From contig NC_058521.1 in NCBI RefSeq assembly GCF_904849725.1, positions 348,686,138-348,750,137 on the forward strand: a stretch of 64,000 nt of DNA. Reading direction: 5' to 3'. The notes under the pieces were generated by a model that searched no databases, was not told where the DNA came from, and worked only from the letters and a program-made list of their open reading frames with translations. This document shows, piece after piece, positions 34,301-45,742 of this stretch; within the stretch, counting starts at the first letter, position 1, and the number at the start of each line of letters is the position of its first letter. The DNA comes from Hordeum vulgare subsp. vulgare (Eukaryota; Streptophyta; Magnoliopsida; Poales; Poaceae). The position numbers and the translations under genes were made by a program.

Positions 34301-35930
34301 ACTATGAAATTGAAAAACACTACAAATGAACTCTGAAAATGTTGAAAGTTAACATGGTATCATCATTTCACCCACATAGCATGTGCCAAAAAGTTGAGAG
34401 GGTTACGATAAAAATTGGATACACTTCGTGTACAAAACAGACAATCTCTCTCGAAGCATCAGGGTTTCGAACGAGAACTCGTGTGTTACATAAGGATTTC
34501 ATTTTTTTGAACTTATTTGAAATCCATACTTTTTGTGTATTCAAAATGCACCATTCAAAGGCACATCACAAATTTTCAACAATTTCTGACTTCATTTGGT
34601 ACTTTTCGTGCATTTACTTTTTTTGAGCTAGTTGACCCTGAAATTGAAAAGCACTACAAATGAACTCTGAAAATGTTGAAAGTTGGCATGGTATCATCAT
34701 TTCACCCACATAGCATGTGCTAAAAAGTTGAGAGGGTTACGACAAAAACTGGATGCACTTCGTGTACAAAACGGACAATCTCTCTCGAAGTACCAGGGTT
34801 TTAATGAGAACTCATCTGTTACAAAGGGATTTCATTTTTTGAACTTATTTGAACTCCATACTTTTTGTGTATTAAAAATGCACCATTAAAAGGAACATCA
34901 CTAATTTTCAACAATTTCTAACTTCATTTGGTATTTTCCGTGCATTTACTTATTTTTTTTGAGCTAGTTCACCCTGAAATTGAAAAGCACTACAAATGAA
35001 CTCTGAAAATGTTGAAAGTTGGTACGGTATCATCATTTCACCCACATAGCATGTGCTAAAAAATTTAGAGGGTTACGAAAAAAATTGGATGCACTTCGTG
35101 TACATAACGGACAATCTCTCTCGAAGTATGATGGTTTCGAACGAGAACTCATTTGTTACAAAGGGATTTCATTTTTTTGACCTTATTTTAACTCCATACT
35201 TTTTGTGTGTTCAAAATGCACCATTAAAAGGCACATCACAAATTTTCAGCAATTTCTGACTTTATTTGGTATTTTCCGTGCATTTACTTATTTCTTTTGA
35301 CCTAGTTGACCCTGAAATTGAAAAGCACAACAAATGGACTCTGAAAATGTTAAAAGTTGGCATGGTATCATCATTTCACCCACATAGCATGTGCTAAAAA
35401 GTTGAGTGGGTTACGACAAAAACTGGATGCACTTCGTGTACAAAACAGACAATCTCTCTCGAAGTATCACGGTTTCGAACGAGAACTAATCTCTTACAAA
35501 GGGATTTCATTTTTTGAACTTATTTGAACTCCATACTTTTTGTGTGTTCAAAATGCACCATTCAAAGGCATATCACAAATTTTCAACAATTTCTGACTTC
35601 ATTTGATATTTTCCGTGCATTTACTTATTATTTGTTTTCATCTAGTTGACCCTGAAATTTAAAACCACTACAAATGAACTCTGAAAATGTTAAAAGTTGC
35701 CATGGTATCATCATTTCACCCACATAGCATGTGGTAAAATGTTTACACGGTTACAACAAAAATTGGATGCACTTCGTGTAAAAAACGGATAATCTCTCTC
35801 GAAGTATGAGGGTTTCGAACGAGAACTCACCTGTTACAAAGGGATTTCATTTTTTTTAAACTTTTTTGAACTCCATACTTTTTGTGTGTTTAAAATGCAC
35901 CATTCAAATGCACATCACAATGTATCGTTA
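34300..35930. repeat. Tandem repeat, five units of ~335 bp
   Basis: The landmark CTCTGAAAATGTT recurs at about 34331, 34665, 35001, 35339 and 35679, a 334-340 bp period. Every unit holds CATCATTTCACCCACATAGC and ACAATCTCTCTCGAAG. Small open frames recur in each unit but differ in reading, so coding is not supported. Confidence 0.9.
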
Positions 35931-36017
35931 GTACACATCACATAAAGTTTAATACATTAGTACACATCATATTAAGTTTAATACATGACATAGATTTATA
36001 TTTCGATCACTTCCCTA

Positions 36018-39000
36018 TTATCGCTTTGGCCGTAACCATGGAGCATCTTCATTATTTAACGGGATGCTTGGGTCAATTCTCACTATGAAGGATGGAATTT
36101 CATCAAACTTATTATAATCAGCTGACATGTCTATCTTGTCCTCGATCCCCACGATGTTTCTTTTCCCTGAAAGAAATATGTGACGCTTTGGCTCATCGTC
36201 CGATGTATTCATTTGCTTATTTTCCTTTTTTCGATCTGGAGGACATGTCTTTCATGTAGAAAATCTGAGCCACATCATTGGCTAGGACGAATGGCTCGTC
36301 TGTGTAACCATGATTCTTGAGATCAACTGTTGTCATTATGTACAACTAGTCTACCTTTACCCCTTCTCCATTCATGTTCACCCAACTACACCGAAACCAT
36401 AGTAGGTCCATAGTCAAGTTCCCATATCTCCTTGTTTAACCATAGTATGTGTCCTTTTTTCCATTCTCGTATGTCGCATCATAACAGACACCACTGTTTT
36501 GGTTGGTGCTCTTTTTATCTTGGGTGGTCGTGTAAAATGTATTCCCGTTTATCTCGTACCCTTGGAAATGTAATACAGTCGAAGAAGGTGACGCGGCCAA
36601 CATGTAGAGTTGATCTCCAATAGTGTTTTCATTCATGAGACATGCTCACAACCAACTGCCGAAAGTATCAGGGTGTTTTTCTTCAATCCAGGAGATAGCC
36701 TTCCCCGGGAACTCGGAGCGTACAAAATTCTTGTGGTCCTCGATATAGAAGCAACGAAGGGGGAACTTTTTAGAACTGTGTAGTGTGCTTGAGTGAAATA
36801 ATTCCCGTACCTACATATCATTGCTTTCTTCCCTAGTGTGCCTTCTCCACTCAGTCTCCGCTCATGCCGCGATTCAGGAACACCAATCGGCTTAAGGTCA
36901 GGAAGAAATTCTACACAGAACCCAATGACCTCCTCTGTTCTATACCCCTTGGAGATGCTTCCTTCTGGCCTAGCATGGTTATGAACATATTTATTTAAGA
37001 CTCCCATGAACCTCTCGAAGGGGAACATATTGTGTAGAAATACAGGACCGAGAATGGAAATCTCGTCGACTAGGTGAACCAGGAGATGCGTCATAATATT
37101 GAAGAAGGACGGGGGGAACACCAACTCAAAACTGACAAGACATTGGACCACATCGTTTTGTAGCCTTTCCATACGTTCTTGATCGATTACCTTCTAAGAT
37201 ATTGCATTGAGTAATGCACCTAGTTTCACAATGGGTAATCGAACATTTTCCAGTAGAAGCCCCCTCAATGAAACCGAAAGCAACTGCTTCATAATCACGT
37301 GGCAATCATGAGACTTCAGGTTCTGGAATTTTTCTCTGCCATATTTATTATTCCCTTTATATTAGACGAGAAGCCAGCGGGGACCTTCATAGTGCTCATG
37401 CATTAAAAAAAGATTTCCTTCTCTGCTTTGGTAAGAGCGTAGCTGCTTAAGTATTGACACACTTTATCAGTCTTCTTGTCGTATGGGTCTTTCATACGTT
37501 GCTGCTCCTCCCGTGTTTCTGTTGTATCTTTTGTATTTCCATACACTCCCAGGAAGCCTAGTAGGTTCATGCAAAGATTCTTCGTCACGTGCATCACGTC
37601 GATTGAAGACGGGACCTCTAGGTGTTTCCAATAGGGTAGCTCCCAAAATAAAGATTTCTTTTTCCACATGGGCATGTGTCCGGTAACGTTGTCTTCTGGA
37701 ACAGATTGACCGCCAAGATCCTTTCCAAAGATTACTATTTGATCCAAATCCTTGACCATAGCAATAAGTCATCACTAGTAGGGAGGTTAGGCTTCTTCCA
37801 GTGATCTGCCTCACCGTTGAAATGCTTGCCTTTCTTTCTTATGGGATGATTGGTCGGAAGAAATTGACGACACCCCAGGTAGACAACCTTCTTAGATTTT
37901 TTCAAATATGTACCTTTAGTCTTATCTAAACAGTGTGTGCATGCATTGTATTCCTTGTTTGACTGTCCTGAAATGCTACTAAGAGCAGGCCAATCATTGA
38001 TGGTTACGAACAACAATGCTTGTATGTCAAATTCCTGCTGTTTGTGCTCATCCCACACACGTACACCTGGTTTGGCCCACAACTATAAAAGTTCATCAAC
38101 TAATGGCCTTAGGTACACATCGATGTCGTTGCCGGGTTGCTTCGGTCCTTGGATGAGCACTGGCATCATAATGAACTTCCGCTTCATGCACAACCAAGGA
38201 GGAAGGTTGTAGATACATAGAGTCACGGGCCAGGTGTTGTGACTGCAACTCTGCTCCCCAAAAGGATTCATGCCGTCTGTACTTAGACCCATCTGCGACC
38301 CATCTGCGAGGTGTCTCAACTTTTTTCCGTCTTTCTTACGCTCGTCTTTGTGTCATCGCATCGAGTTGGCATGCTCATTGTTTCTGAACACACGTTTCAA
38401 CCGTGGTATTATAGGAGCATACCACATAACCTTAGCAGGAACCTTCTTCTGGGGGGCTCGTCATCGCCCTCAACATCACCACGGTCATCATGTCTGATCT
38501 TGTACCGATATGCAGTGCATACGAGGCATTTATCCATATTCTCGTACTTCTCACCGCGGTACAGGATGCAGTCATTAATGCATGCATGTATCTTCTGCAC
38601 ATCTAATCCAATAGGGAAGATAGCCTTCTTTGCTTCATACGTAGTCTCGGGAAATTCGTTATCCTTTGGAAGCTTTGGCTTTCATATTTTCAGTAACTTC
38701 TCAAATCTCTTGTCAGAGAAACCAGTTTCTGCCTTCCATTTCAACAGTTCCAGTGTGGTACCGAGCTTTGTGCTGCCATCTTCGCAATTTGGGTACAATT
38801 TTTGTATGATCCTTTAGCATGTCCTCCAATTTCAGCTTCTCCTTTTTTGTACCGCATTCTCTCCTTGCATCAGACATGACCCGACCAAGACCATCAGCGG
38901 GCTCATCTGATGCGGTTGTTCTTCACCTCCTTCTTATTCATTGTCTTCCATTGTAGTATCGATGTATTCTTCAGTGAACATAGGATAGTTGTCATCATCA

Positions 39001-39245
39001 TCTTCTTCTTCATTGTCTTCCATCCTAACCCCTCTTTCTCCGTGCATGGTCCAACAATAATATGTGGGCATGAAACCTCTCTGAAGCAAGTGGAGATGAA
39101 TGTTTTTCGAGCTAGAGTACTCCTTCACCTTTCGACAACCAACATATGGACAAGGCATAAATTTATCCACTTTGTTTGCCTCAGCCACATCGATAAATTT
39201 ATGCAGGCCTGTAATAAATCCGGAACCGCGTCGTTCGCTGTACAT
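36018..39245 (-). pseudogene. CACTA transposase, decayed (Tnp2, DUF4218, DUF4216)
   Basis: This is the transposase gene of the host CACTA. Recognisable pieces in order are: the transposase-associated domain at 39245-38934 (RRGSGFITGLHKFIDVAEAN, CPYVGCRKVKEY) with an acidic tail; the Tnp2 region at 38600-37403 (GEKYENMDKCLVC, GMNPFGEQSCSHNTWPV, SSIDVMHVTKNLCMNLLGF); DUF4218 at 37172-36633 (FFNIMTHLLVHLVDEI, PEGSISKGYRTEEVIGFC); and DUF4216 at about 36636-36018 (YEINGNTFYT, QIFYMKDM). Many frame changes and stops separate the pieces, for instance the stop at about 38083. It is clearly more decayed than the transposase of the inner CACTA. The gene is non-functional. Confidence 0.85.
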
Positions 39246-39640
39246 CCGTCGCTTCCGTGCATCGATCTGGCATCATACATGAATAGTGAAATGACCACCG
39301 TACATTGACACATGCAATATTTTTGTATCAGTTACAGATGAAAAGGATAAGGTTGCTAACCTCGGTCGAGGATACCATTTTGTGTGAACTTAAGTGTGAC
39401 TCGGGCATTAGTCCCGATTCGTAATATACTCCAAAGTGCGTCGATCACCGTACATCCATTGGCGGTTCATCTCTATTATGAAATTAAGTATATCAAAAAA
39501 CCATTGCAGAACATCATGAATAGAGAAATGACCAAATTAATACAAGTTCATCATCACATTAAAACCAAAGCACAGTAGTGATCAAATGTTATTATTGCAA
39601 AAAGTAAATACATAATGTTCTTTCATAAAACAACATACAA

Positions 39641-40138
39641 CTATGTAAAACATTTAAATGCAACAACAACTGTGATGAAAATCGCAACTAATGTAACAAT
39701 TGATCCAACAACATAATGATACCAAGCCTCTTTATCAATGGCATATTTTCTAATATTCCTAATCTTCAAGCGAATTTCATCCATCTTCAAGCGCATTGCA
39801 TCCATCTTCAACCGCTTCGCATCAATCTTCATCTTGCGATCATCGATGACATCGGCGACATGCAACTCCAGTTCCATATTCTTCTCCTCAATTATTTTCA
39901 ATTTTTCCTTCAAGTATTTGTTTTCTTTTTCAACCAAATTTAACTTATCGACAAGAATTTCTATGTGGGTTGGAATTTCGGGTTCACATACCTCCTAGAT
40001 TAAAAAATATATGGCACGTTGGTCGTCGTAATTGTCATAAACACTAAATAAAACAAATAGTTATAAAAGATAATATATACCACATCTGAATTATAGATAG
40101 GACGAGGGCCGACGGAGGCGGATACCAAAACCATCACA
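39641..40138 (-). CDS. Small coiled-coil protein with C-terminal membrane segment
   Basis: Two exons give a predicted 134-residue protein. The first exon is 40138-40081, with ATG at 40134 and 18 codons (MVLVSASVGPRPIYNSDV), donor GTATAT and acceptor TATAG just before the ATG. The second exon, about 39991-39641, is joined in phase and ends with a stop. Residues about 40-105 are a charged helical region with a heptad-like repeat (RLKMDAMRLKMDEIRLK). The last 22 or so residues are hydrophobic (VVGSIVTLVAIFITVVV) followed by KCFT, fitting a tail-anchored protein. It lies between the GC-rich leader and transposase of the host CACTA on the same strand. I have no family name or function for it. It could be a captured host gene or an accessory protein. 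Exon joins are predicted only. Confidence 0.55.
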
Positions 40139-40253
40139 CTATATAATAACAAAAAATAACGAAAGTAGGTAATTTATACAAGTATGTATCTAAATCATAC
40201 AAGTAAGATTTATTTTTCTTTTAAAAAGAAGATAAGAACAAGAGGCTCACCAC

Positions 40254-40632
40254 GGTGGTGATCGCGACGAGATCGACGCAGGAGATCGACAACGGCGAGG
40301 ACGCGCACGGGACGGCACCCTACACATGTGCAGATTCTAAGAACTTAATTTGAGCATTTGAAATGAGCTAAACTAGCAATGATAGATGAAAGGATGAAGT
40401 AGCTAAACTTTTAAAACACTTGTGGAGTTGGTGCACGGCCAAACCTAGACAAATATTGAGGAAAATAGAGCTTGGAGGTCGAGCTTGGAGAGGAGAAAAC
40501 TTAAGTAGCGTGGGTCGGGCATTTCATCGAACACCTCATATGCATGAACTAGAGTGGCAAGAGCATGGCATGGTCACACTTCAACAGCCAAAAGACAGAG
40601 GAGAGGGTGGGCAGGGACGAGGGTTTATATAA
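40254..40632 (-). promoter_or_regulatory. CACTA promoter and leader exon
   Basis: A minus-strand TATATAA box lies at 40624-40630. About 370 bp downstream is a GC-rich leader ending in a donor-like GTG|GTGAGCC at about 40254. The next acceptor on this strand is the one before the small coiled-coil gene. Promoter function is inferred. Confidence 0.5.
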
Positions 40633-40906
40633 GCAACACTTTAGTCCCGGTTTTTGTCTAAAACCAGGACTAATAGCCTACCCTTTAGTCCCAGTTCTTG
40701 CCACAAACCGGGACTAATGCTCCACGGCACGCCACGTGGCAGTCGCTGGATCGTTAGTCCCGGTTTTTTCCCTGAACCGGGACTAATGAGGAGAACCGAA
40801 CCGGGACCAATGCCCTGGCAAACTGAACTGGGACCAATGCATTTTTGTTTGAACCGGGGCTAATGTGTTTTTGTGCTCTGGCCGAAAGACTCATTTTCTA
40901 CTAGTG
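40625..40906. repeat. Host CACTA right terminus and subterminal repeats
   Basis: Units such as TTTAGTCCCGGTTTTTG and AACCGGGACTAATG alternate in both orientations. The block ends at 40906 in a minus-strand CACTAGTAGAAAATGAGTC terminus. Confidence 0.85.
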
Positions 40907-42021
40907 TTTCTACCGACCATTGAGCTAACTCGTTTGGTCCGCATTATGAAAGTGTTGTCATGCTATGAGAGTGTCGACGTGTCGTGGGAGCGCCGATGGT
41001 TCTACGACGCGCGGCGTCATGGTGCGAGAGAGTGTCGCCGTGCTATGAGGAGTTATACAAGAAAGCATCATGAGCCATGTCGTGTAGTGGGCATGGTCGG
41101 TGCCACGAGTAGGTGTTGCGGTAGTTTCACTGATGTTGTGAGCCATGCCACAAGCGTCAACAATAATTCTACATGCCGAATGATCGATGCTACAAATCTG
41201 GGCGCCAATGTTCTTTTTGATGAGAAGCTAGACTGTCGTGTTATTAAATCTCGGGAAGCAAGGTTGGCCTATGTTGCGATGATGCATGTCTTGTTGTTGT
41301 CGTTGTCTTTTCCTATGACAAAAGTTTGGTTGTTGTGTTGCAAAACTGTGCGATGCCGCAATGGCGATTGGTACTGCTACAAGCCGAGTGCTCGACATGA
41401 CAAGTCGGAAGCCGGATGTAAATTGACTCATTTTTTCCAGGCCAACCAATGTTATGGAAGCCGAACATACAATGCTACAAGGTCCACCATTGTTGTTGAT
41501 TGTTGCTGTTTTCCGCTGCAAAGCCTGTTTATTATAATTTTAGTAAAAATAATGAAAGCAATATTCCATGTTTTCTTCTAAGTTGTATTGCAACAACCGG
41601 TAGATTTTATTATAAATAAACAACCAAGTGATTTTATTCATATTCCAATCTCTCTAGAAAATGTAGTAAGCAACACCACGGGGCACGTGTGTGGTCTTCC
41701 ATTCCTGAACAATTGCTGGAAAACGTGAGCAGAGGAGCTTTGTATGCCAGATAGGAGTATGACAGTGATTCTACAGAAAAATGAATGTACAAGAAAGCTA
41801 CAAAACAACGCCTCGTGTAGCCGGCCGTGGAGGGATCAGATAAATCAGTCCGCCTCTCGCGTATACAGAAACGATAGCTGCCACACGACATATCTTGTCG
41901 CATCAGACGGTGACGGACCCGGTTGATTCGCTCGCAAAATCGGTCGGATGATGCCTAGTGCTGCCCCTGAGCATATCCGATGAGCTTCCGACCAACACAC
42001 GGGTCGCGCCACCAGGCAGGC
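40907..42021. other. Unclassified low-copy-like region
   Basis: No supported gene is present. From about 40950 to 41520 the text is built of degenerate, recurring words (GCTACAA, GTTGTGTTG, GATGC, GCCATG) that give a long but Cys/Arg-rich open frame on the plus strand with no recognisable domain. A CTACCGACCATTGAGCTAAC sequence at 40911 recurs at about 43251. Confidence 0.5.
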
Positions 42022-42024
42022 TAA

Positions 42025-42419
42025 GAGCAAATCTAGCACACCCCGCATTCGTCTGGTCCGTAAAACGTGTTTGTAGTTCGCGTAAAAACGTCTATGCGAG
42101 CCGGTGCGCACGGACACGGATGCAGACCTCGCATAACAGACTCGCAAAAGAGCATACTTGCGTAATATGCTTTGGTGGAAAAAGCGCGGGCTGAAATGTT
42201 CCCCCACCAACCGCTTTCGCTTATATGCAGGGCACCGCAGCGGCGAGGTGAAAAACCGCGAATACCCGGGTTGGGGCCGACATCTTGCTGTGCCCCGCAA
42301 AAATATTTGTGGGCCGGGGCGAGATGCGGGGTCTAATCTGACAGGTTTTCCCGCTCCGACCCGTATTTTGACGGTTATTTTCGGATCGGGACGAGATGCG
42401 GGGTCTGCTAGAGTTGCTC
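42025..42419. mobile_element. Tourist-like (PIF/Harbinger) MITE
   Basis: The element is 395 bp, flanked by TAA on both sides (42022-42024 and 42420-42422). Its terminal inverted repeats are GAGCAAATCTAGCACACCCC and, from the right end, GAGCAACTCTAGCAGACCCC (18 of 20 match). There is no coding region. Internal inverted GCGGGG/CCCCGC motifs occur. Confidence 0.88.
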
Positions 42420-42422
42420 TAA

Positions 42423-43419
42423 CTAGCACGCGCGCACTCCATGTCGGCTAGCAACACCAGCATCAGCACAGTCGGAGCAGCACCAGCACGCATGCACGAC
42501 AGGCAGCCAACAGTGGTAAGCTCGCCCTAGGGTGGCGACTAGGAACTCCAATGTAGCGAGCTCGCCGGTCAAGTGAAGACTGGTGGTGGTGAAGGCCAGC
42601 GACATGCTCGCGGTCGGTGCCATGCTCGCATCGGCGTGCCTGGTGGCATGAATGGAGAAGAAAGAGACAAAATGAGGAGAGAGATAGGTAATGGATCACT
42701 CACTGTGAAACTGGCATAGGTCAAAAATAGGTCCCTTTGTATCCGTTTCGAACCCATTTTAATCATAAATTTAGGGTTGAAGTGGATCTGAGCGGACAAA
42801 AGGCAAAAAAAAGAGGGTATCTGTGTTAAGCGTTGTTTTCTATCTGCACGAACTTAAATGGACACGTGCGGACCAAACGGGTCCATGTGTTGGAGTTGAT
42901 CTTACATATCACTAGTGGTTGGGACGCGTCCTTGGTGCGTCTCTTAGGCGGTCCGTTGTACACCTATCTTGCTTATAATTCTTATTGACACTTATTTATA
43001 GTTATTTGAATATAGACGAATATGCTATCTTTGTTGTAGATACAAATTGTTCTAAACTAATGCAACTGCATCAGAATATTCGAGTAATCTGTAAAATAGA
43101 ATATGGCGTCAAATATTTCAGGCCAACTTTCTTATATAGCATAAAAACTTCATCGGAAAATATTTGAACTAAATATTTTTAGGATCAATAGGCATACATA
43201 CATTAATAAACATATTAAAAGAAACATTCATCTGCGCTGCAAGGTTTGCTACCAGCCATTGAGCTAACTCGTTTGGTCTGCATTAGGACATTCACTCGTT
43301 TTCTCATGGACATGAGCATTCCTTGTAATGTTATTCATATGTATCAGCAAGCCAGATGGATAAGCCTAAAAATATTAAGATTATACAAGTTGATGTCCAT
43401 AAAAGTGAAAGGGGACAAC
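42423..43419. other. Unclassified intergenic sequence
   Basis: No gene is seen. A possible further MITE end (GTTGGAGTTGATCTTAC, about 42891-42907) closes a block containing GTGCGGACCAAACGGGTCC, but no matching left end was found. The rest to 43419 is AT-rich with the second copy of the CATTGAGCTAACTCGTTTGG sequence. Confidence 0.4.
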
Positions 43420-43860
43420 TGAGAGAGTCCTGGATTAAGGGGTCCCCGGGGCGCCGACCCATGGATCACATAATAGATTTCCGGATAGTCGGCTACCTCA
43501 TACGCAGAAAGGAAGGAACCAAGGACTGACGTGAACTCCAAGCTTCGAAGGACTAGGTCGACTCACCCACCCCTGACTATAGTTGGTAACTTGTAAAACC
43601 TAAGGTCCCTGGTATCTATATAAACTGGAGGCCCCTGTCCGTGTAGAGGAGGCTGAATCATCTAGGGTTTAGCATATACGATCTCGTGGTAGATCTACTC
43701 TGTAATCATCTTCATCAATACAATCAAGCAGGACATAGGGTATTAGCTCCACGGGAGGGCCCGAACCTCGGTAAATTGTTGTGTCCCCCTTCTTCCTATA
43801 ACCCATCGGTCCAAGGTCCACAGTTCGTGACCCCCTACCCGAGATCTGTCGGTTTTGATG
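43420..43860 (+). repeat. 5' LTR of the Tat Gypsy, with TATA box
   Basis: The LTR starts TGAGAGAGTCCTGGATTAAG and is about 441 bp. A TATATAA box at 43617-43623 would drive transcription. The 3' boundary is placed at GGTTTTGATG, where the usual CA end seems mutated. TTGGTGCTTTCATTGAGAG (about 43867-43885), a conserved leader sequence and probable primer-binding site, follows. Confidence 0.75.
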
Positions 43861-44099
43861 TCGACTTTGGTGCTTTCATTGAGAGTCCGACTGTGCGATT
43901 GCCAAAAGGTTCGATGGCACCTTTGGTGATCACCGAGGAGGTCTGCAACATGGACCTCTTCATTCCTGGACAAATCTCTGCGTTCGGAAGCATCGTTCTG
44001 CACGCCGATCCGGCCGGCTGCCACGGTCAGATCGGAAATCCCCCCCCCCCCCCCGGTCAGGAAGTCAGGTTTGGGAGCCTAGAATTTACCGCCTACCCC

Positions 44100-45432
44100 T
44101 AGGGATATGTTGTGTTAATTGGGCTTTACGCTCCATTGAAGGATCGCACATATCTCGACGCTTTTTCTTTCGAGGTCATGAATCCAATCATCGAGACAAA
44201 CTTCATCAGTGATCCGGCCTTAAAGCCCGACAGGCTCGGGGCGTCCAAACTCGCGTCGGCCGAGCTCTCCCCAAGGATGATCTCAAGCACCGTCGGGGGA
44301 TCAGGGACACAAACTCACGGCAAGCACACAAGTGGTTCAAGCACCGCCAAGATCCCAACAATCCACAGGTTACTCCACCGGATCCAAGCTATGTGCATGA
44401 CGAATGGTGAGGGCATGATCAATGATCAGATCGGGATCAGACCTGATGACAGGGAAATCCACATCCCGCCCATCATGCATCTGGTTAGTAATATCGAATG
44501 CTAGTCGAGGGCTCCTCGTACCAATTACCGGAACTAAGAATGGTACGCATCCCAGTCGCTGATCGCCCGGACAAACCCAACGACCCGGAGCTTCTACCCA
44601 GCTCCAGGAACGATTCAGGGCCGATGGCTGGTTTGGTACGCGGCCCTCTGAAGGACACAGCAGCCGAACAAACGAAAGCACAACCAACAGGAATCCAAAA
44701 ATTAAACCCACCCACCACCCAACTTGAAAATTCCTTGAGAACAGCGTTCGGTTCAAACCCGCACGTGGTCATTGAAAGACCGTGTGAGTCAGTGCACCAC
44801 TTTTGGGCGAGATTCCTCCTTCTTCAAATGAAGGAAGGATGCAGCGACCATGAGATAATAGGTGCCTTCCGGACACGTTGTCGGGATGAGGGCATTCTCA
44901 ACGTCCTAGCCCGTCATAGGGTTCAATCCTTCACGTAACTATCGAACCTGGTACTCAAGTACCGCGCCATGAAGAGCAGCTAGCAAATGCAGAAGATGAG
45001 CATCGAGCCTAATTACATCGAGTACAGTAGGCGAATTCGGAGAAAGCAGTTACCCCCATTTACGGGACACGCTACCTCCGAATACGCAGAAAACAGAGAC
45101 AAGTCAAAATGAAGGGACAAGTCGATCGTCAACACACTACTCGTCAAACCATGGCCCGTACACTTTGTCCCACCGAACACACTTTCCACACACATCCTTC
45201 GAGCATGTTGGGTCGTCCAGCAAGTCGTGATAAGTGGGGAATTAATCCTCCAGACGCCAAGAAACGAAGGGTCTGGGGCACCGTCGAGCAACAATGCAGA
45301 GATCCTAGCGATCTACGAAACATACTCCTCGACGAGCCGGCGAAAGAGAGCCTTTCGGGAGCTCAATCAAATCAGCCATGTAGTGGAGACATGCCCCTAA
45401 TCGAATACAGCCATTACCTTCGATCAAGATGA
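44100..45432 (+). pseudogene. Tat Gypsy gag
   Basis: Frames at 44112-44504, 44498-44938 and 45109-45432 cover the gag position between the leader and protease. The best-supported part is the retrotransposon-gag-like segment at about 44770-44935 (HHFWARFLLLQMKEG, IIGAFRTRCRDEGILNVLA). Two or more frame changes and a stop break it. Gag would form the virus-like particle. Confidence 0.6.
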
Positions 45433-45439
45433 CGAGCCG

Positions 45440-45742
45440 GTAACAAACATTGGCTAGAAACCTACCGCCCTAGTTCTGAACCCCATCGTAGACGGCTTCA
45501 GACTAAGCAAAGTACTCATGGATGGGGGCAGCGGTCTTAACCTCATTTTTGAGGATACACTGTGAAAAATGCAATTTGACCGATCTCGGATCAAGCAAAG
45601 CTCAACTACCTCGTGATGCATTGTCCCCGGCAAAGAGGCATGCTGCATAGGGCACATAACACTCGATGTCGTGTTCAGGACTCCCAATAATTATCAATCC
45701 GAGGACCTCCTGTTCCACATCGTGCCGTTCCAAAGTGGCTAT
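45440..45742 (+). pseudogene. Tat Gypsy aspartic protease
   Basis: The active-site motif VLMDGGSGLN at about 45510 is the DGGS form typical of Tat elements, followed by LIFEDTL and a stop. The reading resumes as RTPNNYQSEDLLFHIVPFQS up to the solo LTR insertion at 45743. The protease would mature Gag-Pol. Confidence 0.7.

Larger units (their letters stand above)
2351..40906 (-). mobile_element. Host CACTA (En/Spm) element or composite of two
   Basis: The right end reads CACTAGTAGAAAA on the minus strand and is followed by TTTAGTCCCGG-type subterminal repeats. Transposase-type and ORF2/Ulp1-type genes follow in the same minus orientation. The left terminus is not in the window because an LTR element interrupts at 2350. 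Nested insertions at 3718-29044 account for most of the length. A second set of terminal-type repeats and GC-rich leader at 33228-33830 means that this may be two adjacent or fused CACTA copies. I cannot decide which without a family consensus. Confidence 0.75.

Noticed and set aside
40911..40945. Possible tRNA gene (minus-strand TAGCTCAATGG resembles a D-arm/A box)
   Set aside because: No acceptor stem, anticodon arm or TTC arm could be placed, so it is kept only as a repeat observation.
40865..41581. 238-codon plus-strand frame
   Set aside because: Starts inside the CACTA terminus; composition is Cys/Arg-rich from degenerate repeats and no domain or intron pattern is visible.
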